Positions 38,649 to 46,951 of a DNA stretch of 64,000 nucleotides are shown in pieces. The translations under genes were made by a program, and so were the position numbers. Source of the DNA: Caldithrix sp. (GTDB lineage Bacteria > Zhuqueibacterota > Zhuqueibacteria > Thermofontimicrobiales > Sulfurfontimicrobiaceae). Numbering within the stretch: the first letter of the stretch is position 1; each line of letters opens with the position of its first letter. The notes under the pieces were generated by a model. It was not told where the DNA came from, searched no databases, and was given only the letters and a program-made list of their open reading frames with translations. Location of the stretch: contig DYKB01000001.1 in the NCBI GenBank assembly GCA_020722815.1, positions 62,001 to 126,000 on the forward strand, given 5' to 3'.

Positions 38649-39761
38649 TTAAATATTTTTCTTCCAGTTGGGATGCGTAATCTGATGATATTTAATTTTG
38701 TAGTTTAGGGCACGCGGGGAAATATTCAGCAACTTTGCAGCGTCCTTTTGAACCCACTTTGTAATTTCCAATGCCTTAACAATCGTGGCTTTTTCAACTT
38801 CCATCAGATCCAGCGTATTTGTCACGGGAGTTTCAAATTCAGTTTTTCGGCGATCTTTGCCACCAGCCGCAAAATAATCTTTACCACTCATGACGATATC
38901 GTCGGGTTCGACATATTTACCTTCGCCAGCGACTAGGACAGCCCGTTCAACGATATTTTTCAACTCCCGAATGTTGCCAGGCCAGCGATGGTTGATAAAT
39001 AATTTAATGGTTTCATCGGCAAAACCTTTGGTATTTTTACGAAGTTCTTTGGAAAATTTTCGTCGAAAAAATTCAGCAATTAAAGGGATATCTTCTTTCC
39101 TTTTGCGGAGTGGTGGAATATTAATATTCACAACATTTAATCGATAAAAAAGATCAACGCGGAAGTTACCTAATTCAATTTCGCGCCATAAATCTTTATT
39201 CGTGGCGGCAATAATTCGGACATCAACACTAATTGTTCTATTTCCACCCAGCCGATAAAATTCCTGGTCTTGCAAGACACGTAAAATTTTTGCCTGTGTC
39301 GACAGGTGCATATCACCAATTTCATCCAGGAAGAGCGTTCCATTATTCGCTAATTCAAATTTCCCGATTCTTGTCTGGTAGGCACCGGTAAAAGCGCCTT
39401 TTTCATGTCCAAAAAGTTCACTTTCCAATAAATTTTCCGGGAGTGCCGCACAATTTACTTTTACAAAAGGTTTGTCCGCGCGCGAACTAATAAACTGGAT
39501 GAGTCCAGCGATCAATTCTTTGCCAGTTCCTGTTTCGCCTTGAATTAAAATACTGGCGTTACTCTTCGCCACCTTTTTGATTAATGTGAGAATCTCTTTT
39601 ATTTCAGGACTCCGACTGACCAGCGGATAATGATAATCAAAACCGAAATTCTTACCCAGCGTACCAGTCATATCTCCTAAATCATCAGCTTTTAAACGTA
39701 ATACATCAAATGAATCGTTTTTCTCTTCTTTCATATAATTCTCATATCCAATTGTTTTCAC
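38649..39761 (-). CDS. Sigma54-dependent activator without receiver domain
   Basis: The 370-residue protein has a short N-terminal segment (about 45 residues, no receiver, PAS or GAF domain) and an AAA+ core: Walker A GETGTGKE at 75-82, GAFTGA at 122-127 (sigma54 contact), LFLDEIGDM and the arginine-finger region FRVDLFYRLNV. A Fis-type helix-turn-helix ends it (KDAAKLLNISPRALNYKI). Starts at GTG 39761 or ATG 39734 are both possible. Lacking a sensory domain, it may be controlled by its level or by a partner, as with PspF-like activators. The giant gene with a sigma54 promoter lies directly downstream. Confidence 0.92.
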   Translation of the reverse strand: MKTIGYENYMKEEKNDSFDVLRLKADDLGDMTGTLGKNFGFDYHYPLVSRSPEIKEILTLIKKVAKSNASILIQGETGTGKELIAGLIQFISSRADKPFVKVNCAALPENLLESELFGHEKGAFTGAYQTRIGKFELANNGTLFLDEIGDMHLSTQAKILRVLQDQEFYRLGGNRTISVDVRIIAATNKDLWREIELGNFRVDLFYRLNVVNINIPPLRKRKEDIPLIAEFFRRKFSKELRKNTKGFADETIKLFINHRWPGNIRELKNIVERAVLVAGEGKYVEPDDIVMSGKDYFAAGGKDRRKTEFETPVTNTLDLMEVEKATIVKALEITKWVQKDAAKLLNISPRALNYKIKYHQITHPNWKKNI

Positions 39762-39794
39762 TTGTCATAAATAACCTAATCACCATATACCCAG

Positions 39795-39823
39795 AATATA
39801 CAAGAACCTCGCCGACATCCCAA
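39795..39823 (-). promoter_or_regulatory. Sigma70-like promoter for the sigma54 activator
   Basis: On the minus strand TTGGGA (39823-39818), 17 bp, TATATT (39800-39795), placing transcription start near 39788, 25-50 bases before the candidate start codons. Confidence 0.5.
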
Positions 39824-39855
39824 ATAGTGCTTATTAAAGGCAAATACTATGCCAT

Positions 39856-39878
39856 CTTACAAATTTACAATTTGTAAG
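39856..39878. promoter_or_regulatory. Perfect 9-bp dyad upstream of the activator promoter
   Basis: CTTACAAAT, five bases, ATTTGTAAG forms a perfect dyad centred about 80 bp upstream of the predicted start. The shape fits a dimeric regulator site. The remaining gap to 40060 shows nothing else. Confidence 0.4.
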
Positions 39879-40060
39879 TACACATTCGTATTCTATACTT
39901 TACCTGTACGCCATCTCTCCAGGAGAGAATAATACGTAATTTTTTTTATATGTTGTCGATGATTCCGAGTATGACGATTAAAACAGAAAGGTCATTGGCA
40001 AGAAAGTGGTCAATCCAACATTAGTAATTGTGCGGTTTCACGGCATGAATTTATTTCAAA

Positions 40061-40912
40061 TTACAAGACAGAACGCAATGTCAATGCATTAAACAATTCA
40101 GTTCGCGAAGTAATTCGATTTTGATTGTTGATAAAATATTTTTTCAGTGGCTGAACATAGTTCATAAAGGGAGGCGGTTTTAATCCCCACTGCAAAATTT
40201 TTTCTTCTGAGAAGATAAAGTCGTGTTTCGGTTTATCAAATACAATTTCTCCCTGGTGTAAAATCATGATTCGATCGACAAACTCCAATAAACTGTCAAT
40301 ATTGTGGGAGACAATAAATAGACTTTTTCGCCTGATGCGATATTGACGAATTAAATTTTCCAATAAAAGAATACCAGAATGGTCCAAACCCGCGGTGGGT
40401 TCATCCAGAACTAATAATGCCGGATTCATCGCGATGACAGAAGCAAGTGCCACACGCCGCTTTTCACCACCGCTCAAATAATAGGGATTCCGGTGGCGAA
40501 ATTTTTCAAAATCCAGTCCCATCAGTTCTAAAGCATCCTGAATCTGTTGCTGAATTTCACTTGGGGAAAATTTTTTTAAATTCTTTGGGCCAAAGGCCAA
40601 TTCTTCTTCAACAGTTTCATTAAAAAATTGAGATTCAGGAAATTGAAAGGCAATTCCAACCTGGCTACGAATTTCATTTAAAGAAATTTGCTTTGAAAAA
40701 AGCTCCTTATCATCATAATAAATATGACCTTGCGTTGGTTTCAACAATCCGTTCAGATGCTGAATCAAGGTTGTTTTACCAGATCCACTCTGGCCTGCCA
40801 AACCAATAATTTCATTCCCATGGATTTGAAAATTGATATTTTTCAGGATAAAACGTGATTCGATACCAGGATTCTGATATTTAAAAAAGAGTTTTTCGAT
40901 TTTGAGGTACAT
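40061..40912 (-). CDS. EcfA-like ABC transporter ATP-binding protein
   Basis: The 283-residue ATPase has Walker A GQSGSGKTT (about 40), the Q-loop FQFPESQFF typical of energy-coupling factor (ECF) ATPases, signature LSGGEKRRVALA and Walker B LLVLDEPTAGLD. ECF transporters import vitamins and metal ions using two ATPases, a T subunit and an S subunit; none of those partners is nearby. The gene begins 6 bp after the TPR/TlpA lipoprotein gene and is probably co-transcribed with it. Confidence 0.88.
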   Translation of the reverse strand: MYLKIEKLFFKYQNPGIESRFILKNINFQIHGNEIIGLAGQSGSGKTTLIQHLNGLLKPTQGHIYYDDKELFSKQISLNEIRSQVGIAFQFPESQFFNETVEEELAFGPKNLKKFSPSEIQQQIQDALELMGLDFEKFRHRNPYYLSGGEKRRVALASVIAMNPALLVLDEPTAGLDHSGILLLENLIRQYRIRRKSLFIVSHNIDSLLEFVDRIMILHQGEIVFDKPKHDFIFSEEKILQWGLKPPPFMNYVQPLKKYFINNQNRITSRTELFNALTLRSVL

Positions 40913-40918
40913 GACAGG

Positions 40919-42781
40919 CTAGCTAACCGTTTTTTCGAGTAATATTTTAATTTTTTGTTCCATTAATTTGGCGATATTATCTATCTCACCCGTCTGGCGG
41001 AAACGCTCAACCCCATTCTGATCAAAAATAATATAGGTTGGAAATCCGGCAACTTTCAGCTTTTCCATTACCGCGTCACCATTACAAAAAACTTTAAAAT
41101 GAAAAGGGTTGTTTTTTAAATAGTCTACTAATTTATATTGGCCTTCAATGGAAATCGCCCAAAAATTTATCTCATCATTATTTCTAAATCCATCTGCCAA
41201 TTTATTTAATTCAGCGAGTATTGCATTATTTTCCCATAAAACTGTCGCACCAAAATAGAGAACCAGTATTTTACCTTTTGCCTGGGACGATTGTACAGTA
41301 GCGAGATCTAAATCCTGGAGTTCAAAATCAGGCATTGGTGTTTGTACTTCTTTATAATAATTATCTAACACAATCTGCACATATTCATCAAATTTTTGCG
41401 CCGATGGATTTTTTTCGCTCATAAATATTTTGGAAAGTCCCTGCAGTGCACCCTCCTGTTCCGAGGAAATTGACAGCGCAGCAGCAAAAGCATGTTTCGC
41501 AGCCTCGAGGTTCTTCATTTCCAGATATACCTGGCCGATATTTTCCCATTCATACGCCGGAAAGGGCGAGCCCAGTTCAATTGCATTTTTTCGAGCTTCA
41601 ATTGATTTATCAAATTTTCTTTCATAAGTATATATCTGCGCCTGGGTTGAATAAATTCCAGCCAGATCAATTTTATTTTGAATAATTCGCGCGAAACCAT
41701 CGATCCAGGGATTATTGATTCGGGATTGATTTAAATTACATTTTTCAAAGGCCAGGTTAACAGTGGCCTCAGCTTCGTCGAAGCGTGTATCTTCGGCCAG
41801 TTTACGAGCTTTTAACGAATAATTTGAAAAATCTTCCGGATCAATTTTTATCATTTCATCCAGTATCCGATAACAATTCGCCCGGTCATTTATTCGATAG
41901 TAATAATTTAATAAATTCCGGTATACATATTTTTTGTCTTTATAATCCGGATAGGAATTTAAAAATTCATCTAATTTCTGCACCATATTTTCTGGATTCT
42001 GATTTTCTCGGAGATACGTCAGCATTAACGCAATTGTAGCACTTTCGGTCCCTTTGGGAAATTCATTTAAATAGCGATTTCCATAATAAACTGCTTTGGG
42101 CATATCCGGAACCAGCACCCGATAAGTATGAAAAGCCAAATTAACGGCCTCTTCATTATCAGGATTGGCCTTTATCAGGCTATCCAATTTTTGCTCAATT
42201 TGTGGACCTAATTGCTCCGGATGTTTCGACTGCGTTAATTGCACGTACCAGATTGAGTTCCAGACTTTCAGGTTTTGAGGATCTTCTTTTAAGGCCTTTT
42301 CATAGTATGAAAGGGCCTGTGAAAAATCCGGATTTGCATCGGGTCGCAGGCGTCCATCCCACATCTTTCCCAGATACAAGTTCGCATTGGAATTGAATGA
42401 AGTATTCTTGCTTTTGATTACAATATTCCAGCCCCGTCCATCGTTCATATCGGTCAGACCCCGATCATCTTCAAATTTGAAACTGAGCAAAAGAGCATCG
42501 GTGGGAATTTGATATTTGAAAGAAAACAGATCTTTTCGATGTTCCATCTGAAAAACTTTAACCTGGTTCTGGTCGGCAAAAAAAGACTCAATAATAATAT
42601 TGATATTTCCTTGGGGCGTGGTTATTTTGCTTTCCTTTGAATTGGTATTGTATGAAATTTCCACCAGTTCCCCCGCAGCCGGCATCTCAGGCGTCCAAAA
42701 TACGGCTTTTTCTATGGATTTGCTACAGGATAAAAGTAAAGCCAATGAAATTAGTAGAAAAATTATTGATTTTTTCATCAA
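40919..42781 (-). CDS. TPR lipoprotein with cysteine-less thioredoxin (TlpA-like) domain
   Basis: The 620-residue protein has a lipoprotein signal with lipobox LLLSC (Cys19), a beta-rich domain (about 25-125), a run of tetratricopeptide-like helices (about 145-455; for example ALSYYEKALKEDPQNLKVW and AFAAALSISSEQEGALQGL) and a C-terminal TlpA-like domain (about 480-615). Where TlpA has WCxxC this one reads YFGATVLWENN, without cysteines, while the cis-proline GFPTYIIFD is kept. It is thus probably a non-redox binding module at the membrane surface. EcfA-like ATPase follows directly. Confidence 0.8.
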   Translation of the reverse strand: MMKKSIIFLLISLALLLSCSKSIEKAVFWTPEMPAAGELVEISYNTNSKESKITTPQGNINIIIESFFADQNQVKVFQMEHRKDLFSFKYQIPTDALLLSFKFEDDRGLTDMNDGRGWNIVIKSKNTSFNSNANLYLGKMWDGRLRPDANPDFSQALSYYEKALKEDPQNLKVWNSIWYVQLTQSKHPEQLGPQIEQKLDSLIKANPDNEEAVNLAFHTYRVLVPDMPKAVYYGNRYLNEFPKGTESATIALMLTYLRENQNPENMVQKLDEFLNSYPDYKDKKYVYRNLLNYYYRINDRANCYRILDEMIKIDPEDFSNYSLKARKLAEDTRFDEAEATVNLAFEKCNLNQSRINNPWIDGFARIIQNKIDLAGIYSTQAQIYTYERKFDKSIEARKNAIELGSPFPAYEWENIGQVYLEMKNLEAAKHAFAAALSISSEQEGALQGLSKIFMSEKNPSAQKFDEYVQIVLDNYYKEVQTPMPDFELQDLDLATVQSSQAKGKILVLYFGATVLWENNAILAELNKLADGFRNNDEINFWAISIEGQYKLVDYLKNNPFHFKVFCNGDAVMEKLKVAGFPTYIIFDQNGVERFRQTGEIDNIAKLMEQKIKILLEKTVS

Positions 42782-42891
42782 GTACTCCTTTTTGAATACA
42801 TCTGAACAACATATTTCAGGAAACTATCAGATATATCAGTGGACTTTTTCCGTCCATTTTGGACAGGCATTGTAAAAATATGGGTGAAGCA

Positions 42892-43359
42892 TTATTTTTT
42901 AATATGAGATTCAATTGAAGAATATTCTTTACTCAGATTGGTAATAAAATTACCAATTAGTTGAATTAAAAATCCCATCAGTACCGTAATAATCCCCCAG
43001 GTATATTTAAAAATTCTCATTTTTTCCAGGAGATGAATAACCCGACTGTTCATCTGTGTGAAGAGCAGAATCATAAAAATGAGGCCGAGAATGGATGCGA
43101 CACTGCTCAAAAATTTAAAGAAAACCTTTTTCCTGGCCAAAAAGTATAAATTAAAAATAATAGTTAAAATAGCTAATACCGGCACAATAAAAATGATGAC
43201 CGATTCGGATCTGGCCAACTGTAATCCAGAATATGCGATATTTTTAACCTTAAGGTTAACTTCGATCCATGGCTGGAAGAAGAAATATAAAATTAAAAAT
43301 CCACCGAGAATAATTAAGACCGATCCTAAAACATGATGAAAAGTCAATTTTTTATTCAT
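42892..43359 (-). CDS. Small membrane protein, unknown
   Basis: The 155-residue protein has four predicted membrane helices (about 12-30, 52-72, 82-102 and 118-138) and short charged loops. I do not recognise a family. It stands between the TPR lipoprotein gene and hldE with gaps of over 100 bp on both sides. Confidence 0.6.
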   Translation of the reverse strand: MNKKLTFHHVLGSVLIILGGFLILYFFFQPWIEVNLKVKNIAYSGLQLARSESVIIFIVPVLAILTIIFNLYFLARKKVFFKFLSSVASILGLIFMILLFTQMNSRVIHLLEKMRIFKYTWGIITVLMGFLIQLIGNFITNLSKEYSSIESHIKK

Positions 43360-43504
43360 AATCTGGCCTTATGATAGATTCAATGTTACTTTATTAACAA
43401 GTTATCACAATTGGGGTTCAATAGTCCCGAGTTCAGGGTTAAAAAATATGAAAAACGAAGATTTCTCACCGTGAACCATGGAACCAGCCACCCGTAACAA
43501 AAAG

Positions 43505-45013
43505 TTAATGCTTTTCTGTTTTTTCTGCAGAGCCAACTTCCAGGATTCGTTGGATCAAATTAGTTGTGGACATCCCATCAATACCCGGTACAATCGCAAT
43601 CCGGCCACCATAACCTTCCACCAGCCGGCGTTCTTCCTGATTAATCGTATCGATGGTGTAATCACCACCTTTGATATATACGTCTGGCTGCAAATATTGG
43701 ATAACTTTATACGGTGACTTGTCGAAAAATATCACAACATAGTCGACACACCAGAGGGATGCCAATAATTTTGCCCGCTGGGTTTCTTCAACAATCGGAC
43801 GGTTTGGACCTTTTAGCATTCGAACCGATTCATCACTATTCAATCCAACAACGAGCAGATCACCCTGCGCACGGGCATCTTTTAAGTATAAAATATGGCC
43901 GACATGCATTAAATCAAAGCAACCATTCGTCCAGGCAACTGATTTACCCTGTTTTTTCAATTTTTCAATAATTTTTTTTAATTCATCCACGGAAACGACT
44001 TTTTCGGCATCCAATTGAGCTCTTTCCAGGCGAATTTGATGCAATAAGTCATTTTTCGAAACCAGCGTGAGTCCTGGATGGCTAACAGCATAGCCCGCAG
44101 CATAATTTGCCAATCGGCCGGCTTCTACAATTGAGGCACCACTCACCAGTGCGGCCGCAATGGTCGCCGTGACTGTTTCTCCAGCACCCGTCACATCATA
44201 AATTTCTTGCGGATGGGTTGAAAGGTGAACCGGATGATTCGTATTGGTAAAAATGCTCATCCCTTGTAAACCGCGGGTAATAACCACATTTGATACTTGC
44301 AGATTATCAAGTAATTTTTTTCCTGCCTGTTCAAGATTTTCAAGGTTATCGATTAGAATCTTTGTTGTTTCTGCGGCTTCGTGTTCATTACAAACGATAA
44401 CATCAAACTTTTCAAATAATTCCCGGCTTTTATCGGAATCACCAATAATTAACTTTTTATGTGTTCGGGCTAATTCATGAATTTGTCTAACAAACTTTTC
44501 ATTCAATAATTTGGCTTGCTTGTCCAGAACAATAACCGCGGCAACGTCTTCAATTTTTTCTTTGACGATATTTAACAGCTTCGTCTGCCATTCACTATTA
44601 AAATGAGAAGGTTCCGGTGTATCGATGCGTAAAATTTCCTGGTTGTAGCTATTGGGTTGATGAACAATGATTCGTAAATGGGTGTTATTTTTCATTTCCT
44701 CATGAATATAAACACCATCGATATTGATTTTCTGCGCCTGTAATTGATCAAAGAGGATTTTACCACTGGAATCGTGTCCGATCAAACCAATGATATGCGA
44801 ATTAAAACCTAATGTGCGTAAGGTTGCTGCCACATGCCCGGCAGCCCCCAGATAATATTTTCGTTCACGTAATTCGATAACCGGATGTGGTACTTCAGAT
44901 GCTATCCCGGTCATCTTCCCGGATATATATTCTTCCAGGTAGATATCACCGATAACTAATATATCTTTTTTTCCAAAATTATTGACAATTCGCTCAAATC
45001 TTTCCACAGACAC
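43505..45013 (-). CDS. hldE: Bifunctional heptose 7-phosphate kinase/heptose 1-phosphate adenylyltransferase
   Basis: The 502-residue protein has the HldE plan: a ribokinase-type N-terminal domain (1-330; GDIYLEEYISGKM, then DVTGAGETVTATIAAAL) and a cytidylyltransferase-like C-terminal domain (about 355-500; TNGCFDLMHVGHILYLKDA, YIKGGDYT, GMSTTNLIQRI). It makes ADP-heptose for LPS inner core together with the isomerase gene 5 bp upstream. The kinase motif is GAGE instead of GAGD, replacing the catalytic aspartate by glutamate, so kinase activity is uncertain. The nucleotidyltransferase site looks intact. Confidence 0.92.
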   Translation of the reverse strand: MSVERFERIVNNFGKKDILVIGDIYLEEYISGKMTGIASEVPHPVIELRERKYYLGAAGHVAATLRTLGFNSHIIGLIGHDSSGKILFDQLQAQKINIDGVYIHEEMKNNTHLRIIVHQPNSYNQEILRIDTPEPSHFNSEWQTKLLNIVKEKIEDVAAVIVLDKQAKLLNEKFVRQIHELARTHKKLIIGDSDKSRELFEKFDVIVCNEHEAAETTKILIDNLENLEQAGKKLLDNLQVSNVVITRGLQGMSIFTNTNHPVHLSTHPQEIYDVTGAGETVTATIAAALVSGASIVEAGRLANYAAGYAVSHPGLTLVSKNDLLHQIRLERAQLDAEKVVSVDELKKIIEKLKKQGKSVAWTNGCFDLMHVGHILYLKDARAQGDLLVVGLNSDESVRMLKGPNRPIVEETQRAKLLASLWCVDYVVIFFDKSPYKVIQYLQPDVYIKGGDYTIDTINQEERRLVEGYGGRIAIVPGIDGMSTTNLIQRILEVGSAEKTEKH

Positions 45014-45018
45014 TCCCT

Positions 45019-45693
45019 TTATTTTTTTATTTTATACCAATTGGCTTCGACCATGGCGCATAACAGATGATAAATCGCCAGATGAAATTCCTGAACGAAT
45101 GGCGTTTGAGAGGCTGGAACTTTTATTGTCAGATCAGCCATTTTCGCCAGGGTCCCGCCATTCATGCCGGTCAAGCCAATGGTAGTCATTTCTTTAAGTT
45201 TGGCAACGGTCATCGCCATTGCCACATTTTTTGCATTTCCACTGGTGCTGATTCCCATCAATACATCGCCTTTACGTCCGAGAATGTATAATTCCTGAGC
45301 AAAAGTGAGGTAACGCTGCGAAATATCGTTTTCCAATGCGCTGGTCAGGGAAATATTTAAACCGAGTGGAATTGCCCGAAAACCCGCCTCCAGTGACCTG
45401 CTGAGTTCTTCACCAAGGGGCATTTTTTTTAAAATTTGCTGCTCAATTTCCGGAACTGGCCTTTTACGCGCAAACGATTTCATCAATTCGCCAGCAATAT
45501 GAATTGAATCGGCATAACTGCCGCCATTTCCACAGATATATAATACCCGATCCGCTTCATAACAGTGAACAAGCGCCTGATAAACCGCTAAAATATCATC
45601 CAGAATCGGGATAAGCGACGGATTTCTATCGTTAAATTCCGTAATGAGTTCTTTTATATCATTATCAAGTAATTGATTCGTTTTTAAATTCAT
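45019..45693 (-). CDS. gmhA: Phosphoheptose isomerase-like SIS protein
   Basis: The 224-residue protein has a SIS fold with CGNGGSYADSIHIAGEL (about 50), ISTSGNAKNVAMAM (about 150) and the late histidine in VQEFHLAIYHLL. It matches GmhA, which turns sedoheptulose 7-phosphate into heptose 7-phosphate. It is about 30 residues longer than E. coli GmhA because of an insert after KSFARKR. The direct link to hldE supports the assignment. Confidence 0.85.
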   Translation of the reverse strand: MNLKTNQLLDNDIKELITEFNDRNPSLIPILDDILAVYQALVHCYEADRVLYICGNGGSYADSIHIAGELMKSFARKRPVPEIEQQILKKMPLGEELSRSLEAGFRAIPLGLNISLTSALENDISQRYLTFAQELYILGRKGDVLMGISTSGNAKNVAMAMTVAKLKEMTTIGLTGMNGGTLAKMADLTIKVPASQTPFVQEFHLAIYHLLCAMVEANWYKIKK

Positions 45694-45798
45694 TGAGTGT
45701 ACCTGAAATAGTATTATGATGATTGTACGCCAAATAAACCATTAAGGATATGAAAAAATAACGATAAAGTCAAATGATTTTTTAAAAAGAAATCCAAC

Positions 45799-45846
45799 AA
45801 AAAAGCGTAAATTCTGAATAACCCATGTATCCAGAATTTACGCTTT
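45799..45846 (-). terminator. Rho-independent terminator of the gld-like operon
   Basis: AAAGCGTAAATTCTG and CAGAATTTACGCTTT form a perfect 15-bp stem (45802-45816 with 45832-45846). Read on the minus strand the stem ends in TTTTTT, 32 bp after the DUF4340 stop. Confidence 0.9.
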
Positions 45847-45877
45847 AGTTTATAATATTTTATTTAAGAGACAAGAA

Positions 45878-46951
45878 CTAGGAAGTTTTAATCTTTTTGG
45901 GTAATTCTTCAATCCATTTAAAATAGCGATCGAAATTGGTTTTATTGACTTCATAAACCAGACCATCGTCGCCACTCTGGAAATAATAGCCCTTATCCTT
46001 CTCAAACTCTTTACCAAAAAGGCATTGAATACGGGCATTTCCTTTTTTAATATAGATAATGCCACCGGCAAAATTGTTGTTAAATCCATATTTTGCGTTT
46101 TTATTCATATCACCCAACGTTTCGCCAATCCGATCAACAACTTTTTGTGCATTGATTTTTCGAATATCATCGATGAATTTATTGGCTTCAGTTTGATCCA
46201 GACTAATTTGCTTGCCATTCCGCTCAATCACCCATTCGAACTCTTTTTCAGTCGAAGCAGGAATCGTATCTGTCGCGGCTTTTTCGACGACTTTTTCAAT
46301 TTTGCGAACGACGAGTTCCTGGCCACCTTTCACAAGCACAACCGTCTCCAGCTCATCTTTATTATAATCGATGGCGGTTAAATCAGCAAAATTGCTCTGT
46401 TTAAATGTCGTGAGCGTATCCGGTTCGCCATAAAATTTGATGGAATTCAGAATATTTTTATCAGCAAAAAATATTTTGTCTTTATCAGCGAAGCGCAGAA
46501 AACTGGAACTATATTCTTCACCCTTCTTTCCAATAATCAAATTGGCCAGGTTCTTTCCGGCTTCGTCTTTCAGCAATACATGAATACCCTGATTGTCGTT
46601 CACTTTGAATTGGTCAAAGTAGTTGGCACCTGTCGCGCGAACTTTTCCCTGCATTTCCAGGACATCTTTGATGATCAATTCAACATCACTTTTTCGGGCT
46701 TTTGCATTGAATAAAGTTGGCATCCGCCAGATATCACCATTTTTTGCAAATTTCATTTCTATTTTTTTATCGCCGCTTTCTTTATAAATCTCGATATTGC
46801 CCACACTTTCCAAATCAACGCCAATCACGATGCTCTGGACAATTTCATCGATGTTCGTTGAGGTCATACTGGGCTTAGAAATGATGTAAATGATGAATAA
46901 AACAAAAAAAGTTCCAACCAGATAATATAATGTTTTTTGTTTCATTATCAT
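45878..46951 (-). CDS. DUF4340 membrane-anchored protein
   Basis: The 357-residue protein has one N-terminal membrane helix (about 6-24) and a large extracytoplasmic part with repeated strand patterns (IWRMPTLFNAKARKSDVELII, LIIGKKGEEYSSSFLRFADKDKIF) as in DUF4340. Genes of this family commonly follow gldG-like genes. Its start overlaps the stop of the GldG-like gene by 4 bp, so it is the last gene of that operon. Confidence 0.88.
   Translation of the reverse strand: MIMKQKTLYYLVGTFFVLFIIYIISKPSMTSTNIDEIVQSIVIGVDLESVGNIEIYKESGDKKIEMKFAKNGDIWRMPTLFNAKARKSDVELIIKDVLEMQGKVRATGANYFDQFKVNDNQGIHVLLKDEAGKNLANLIIGKKGEEYSSSFLRFADKDKIFFADKNILNSIKFYGEPDTLTTFKQSNFADLTAIDYNKDELETVVLVKGGQELVVRKIEKVVEKAATDTIPASTEKEFEWVIERNGKQISLDQTEANKFIDDIRKINAQKVVDRIGETLGDMNKNAKYGFNNNFAGGIIYIKKGNARIQCLFGKEFEKDKGYYFQSGDDGLVYEVNKTNFDRYFKWIEELPKKIKTS

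Noticed and set aside
46025-46381. 118-codon plus-strand frame opposite the DUF4340 gene
   Set aside because: It is antisense to a well-supported gene and shows no protein family features.
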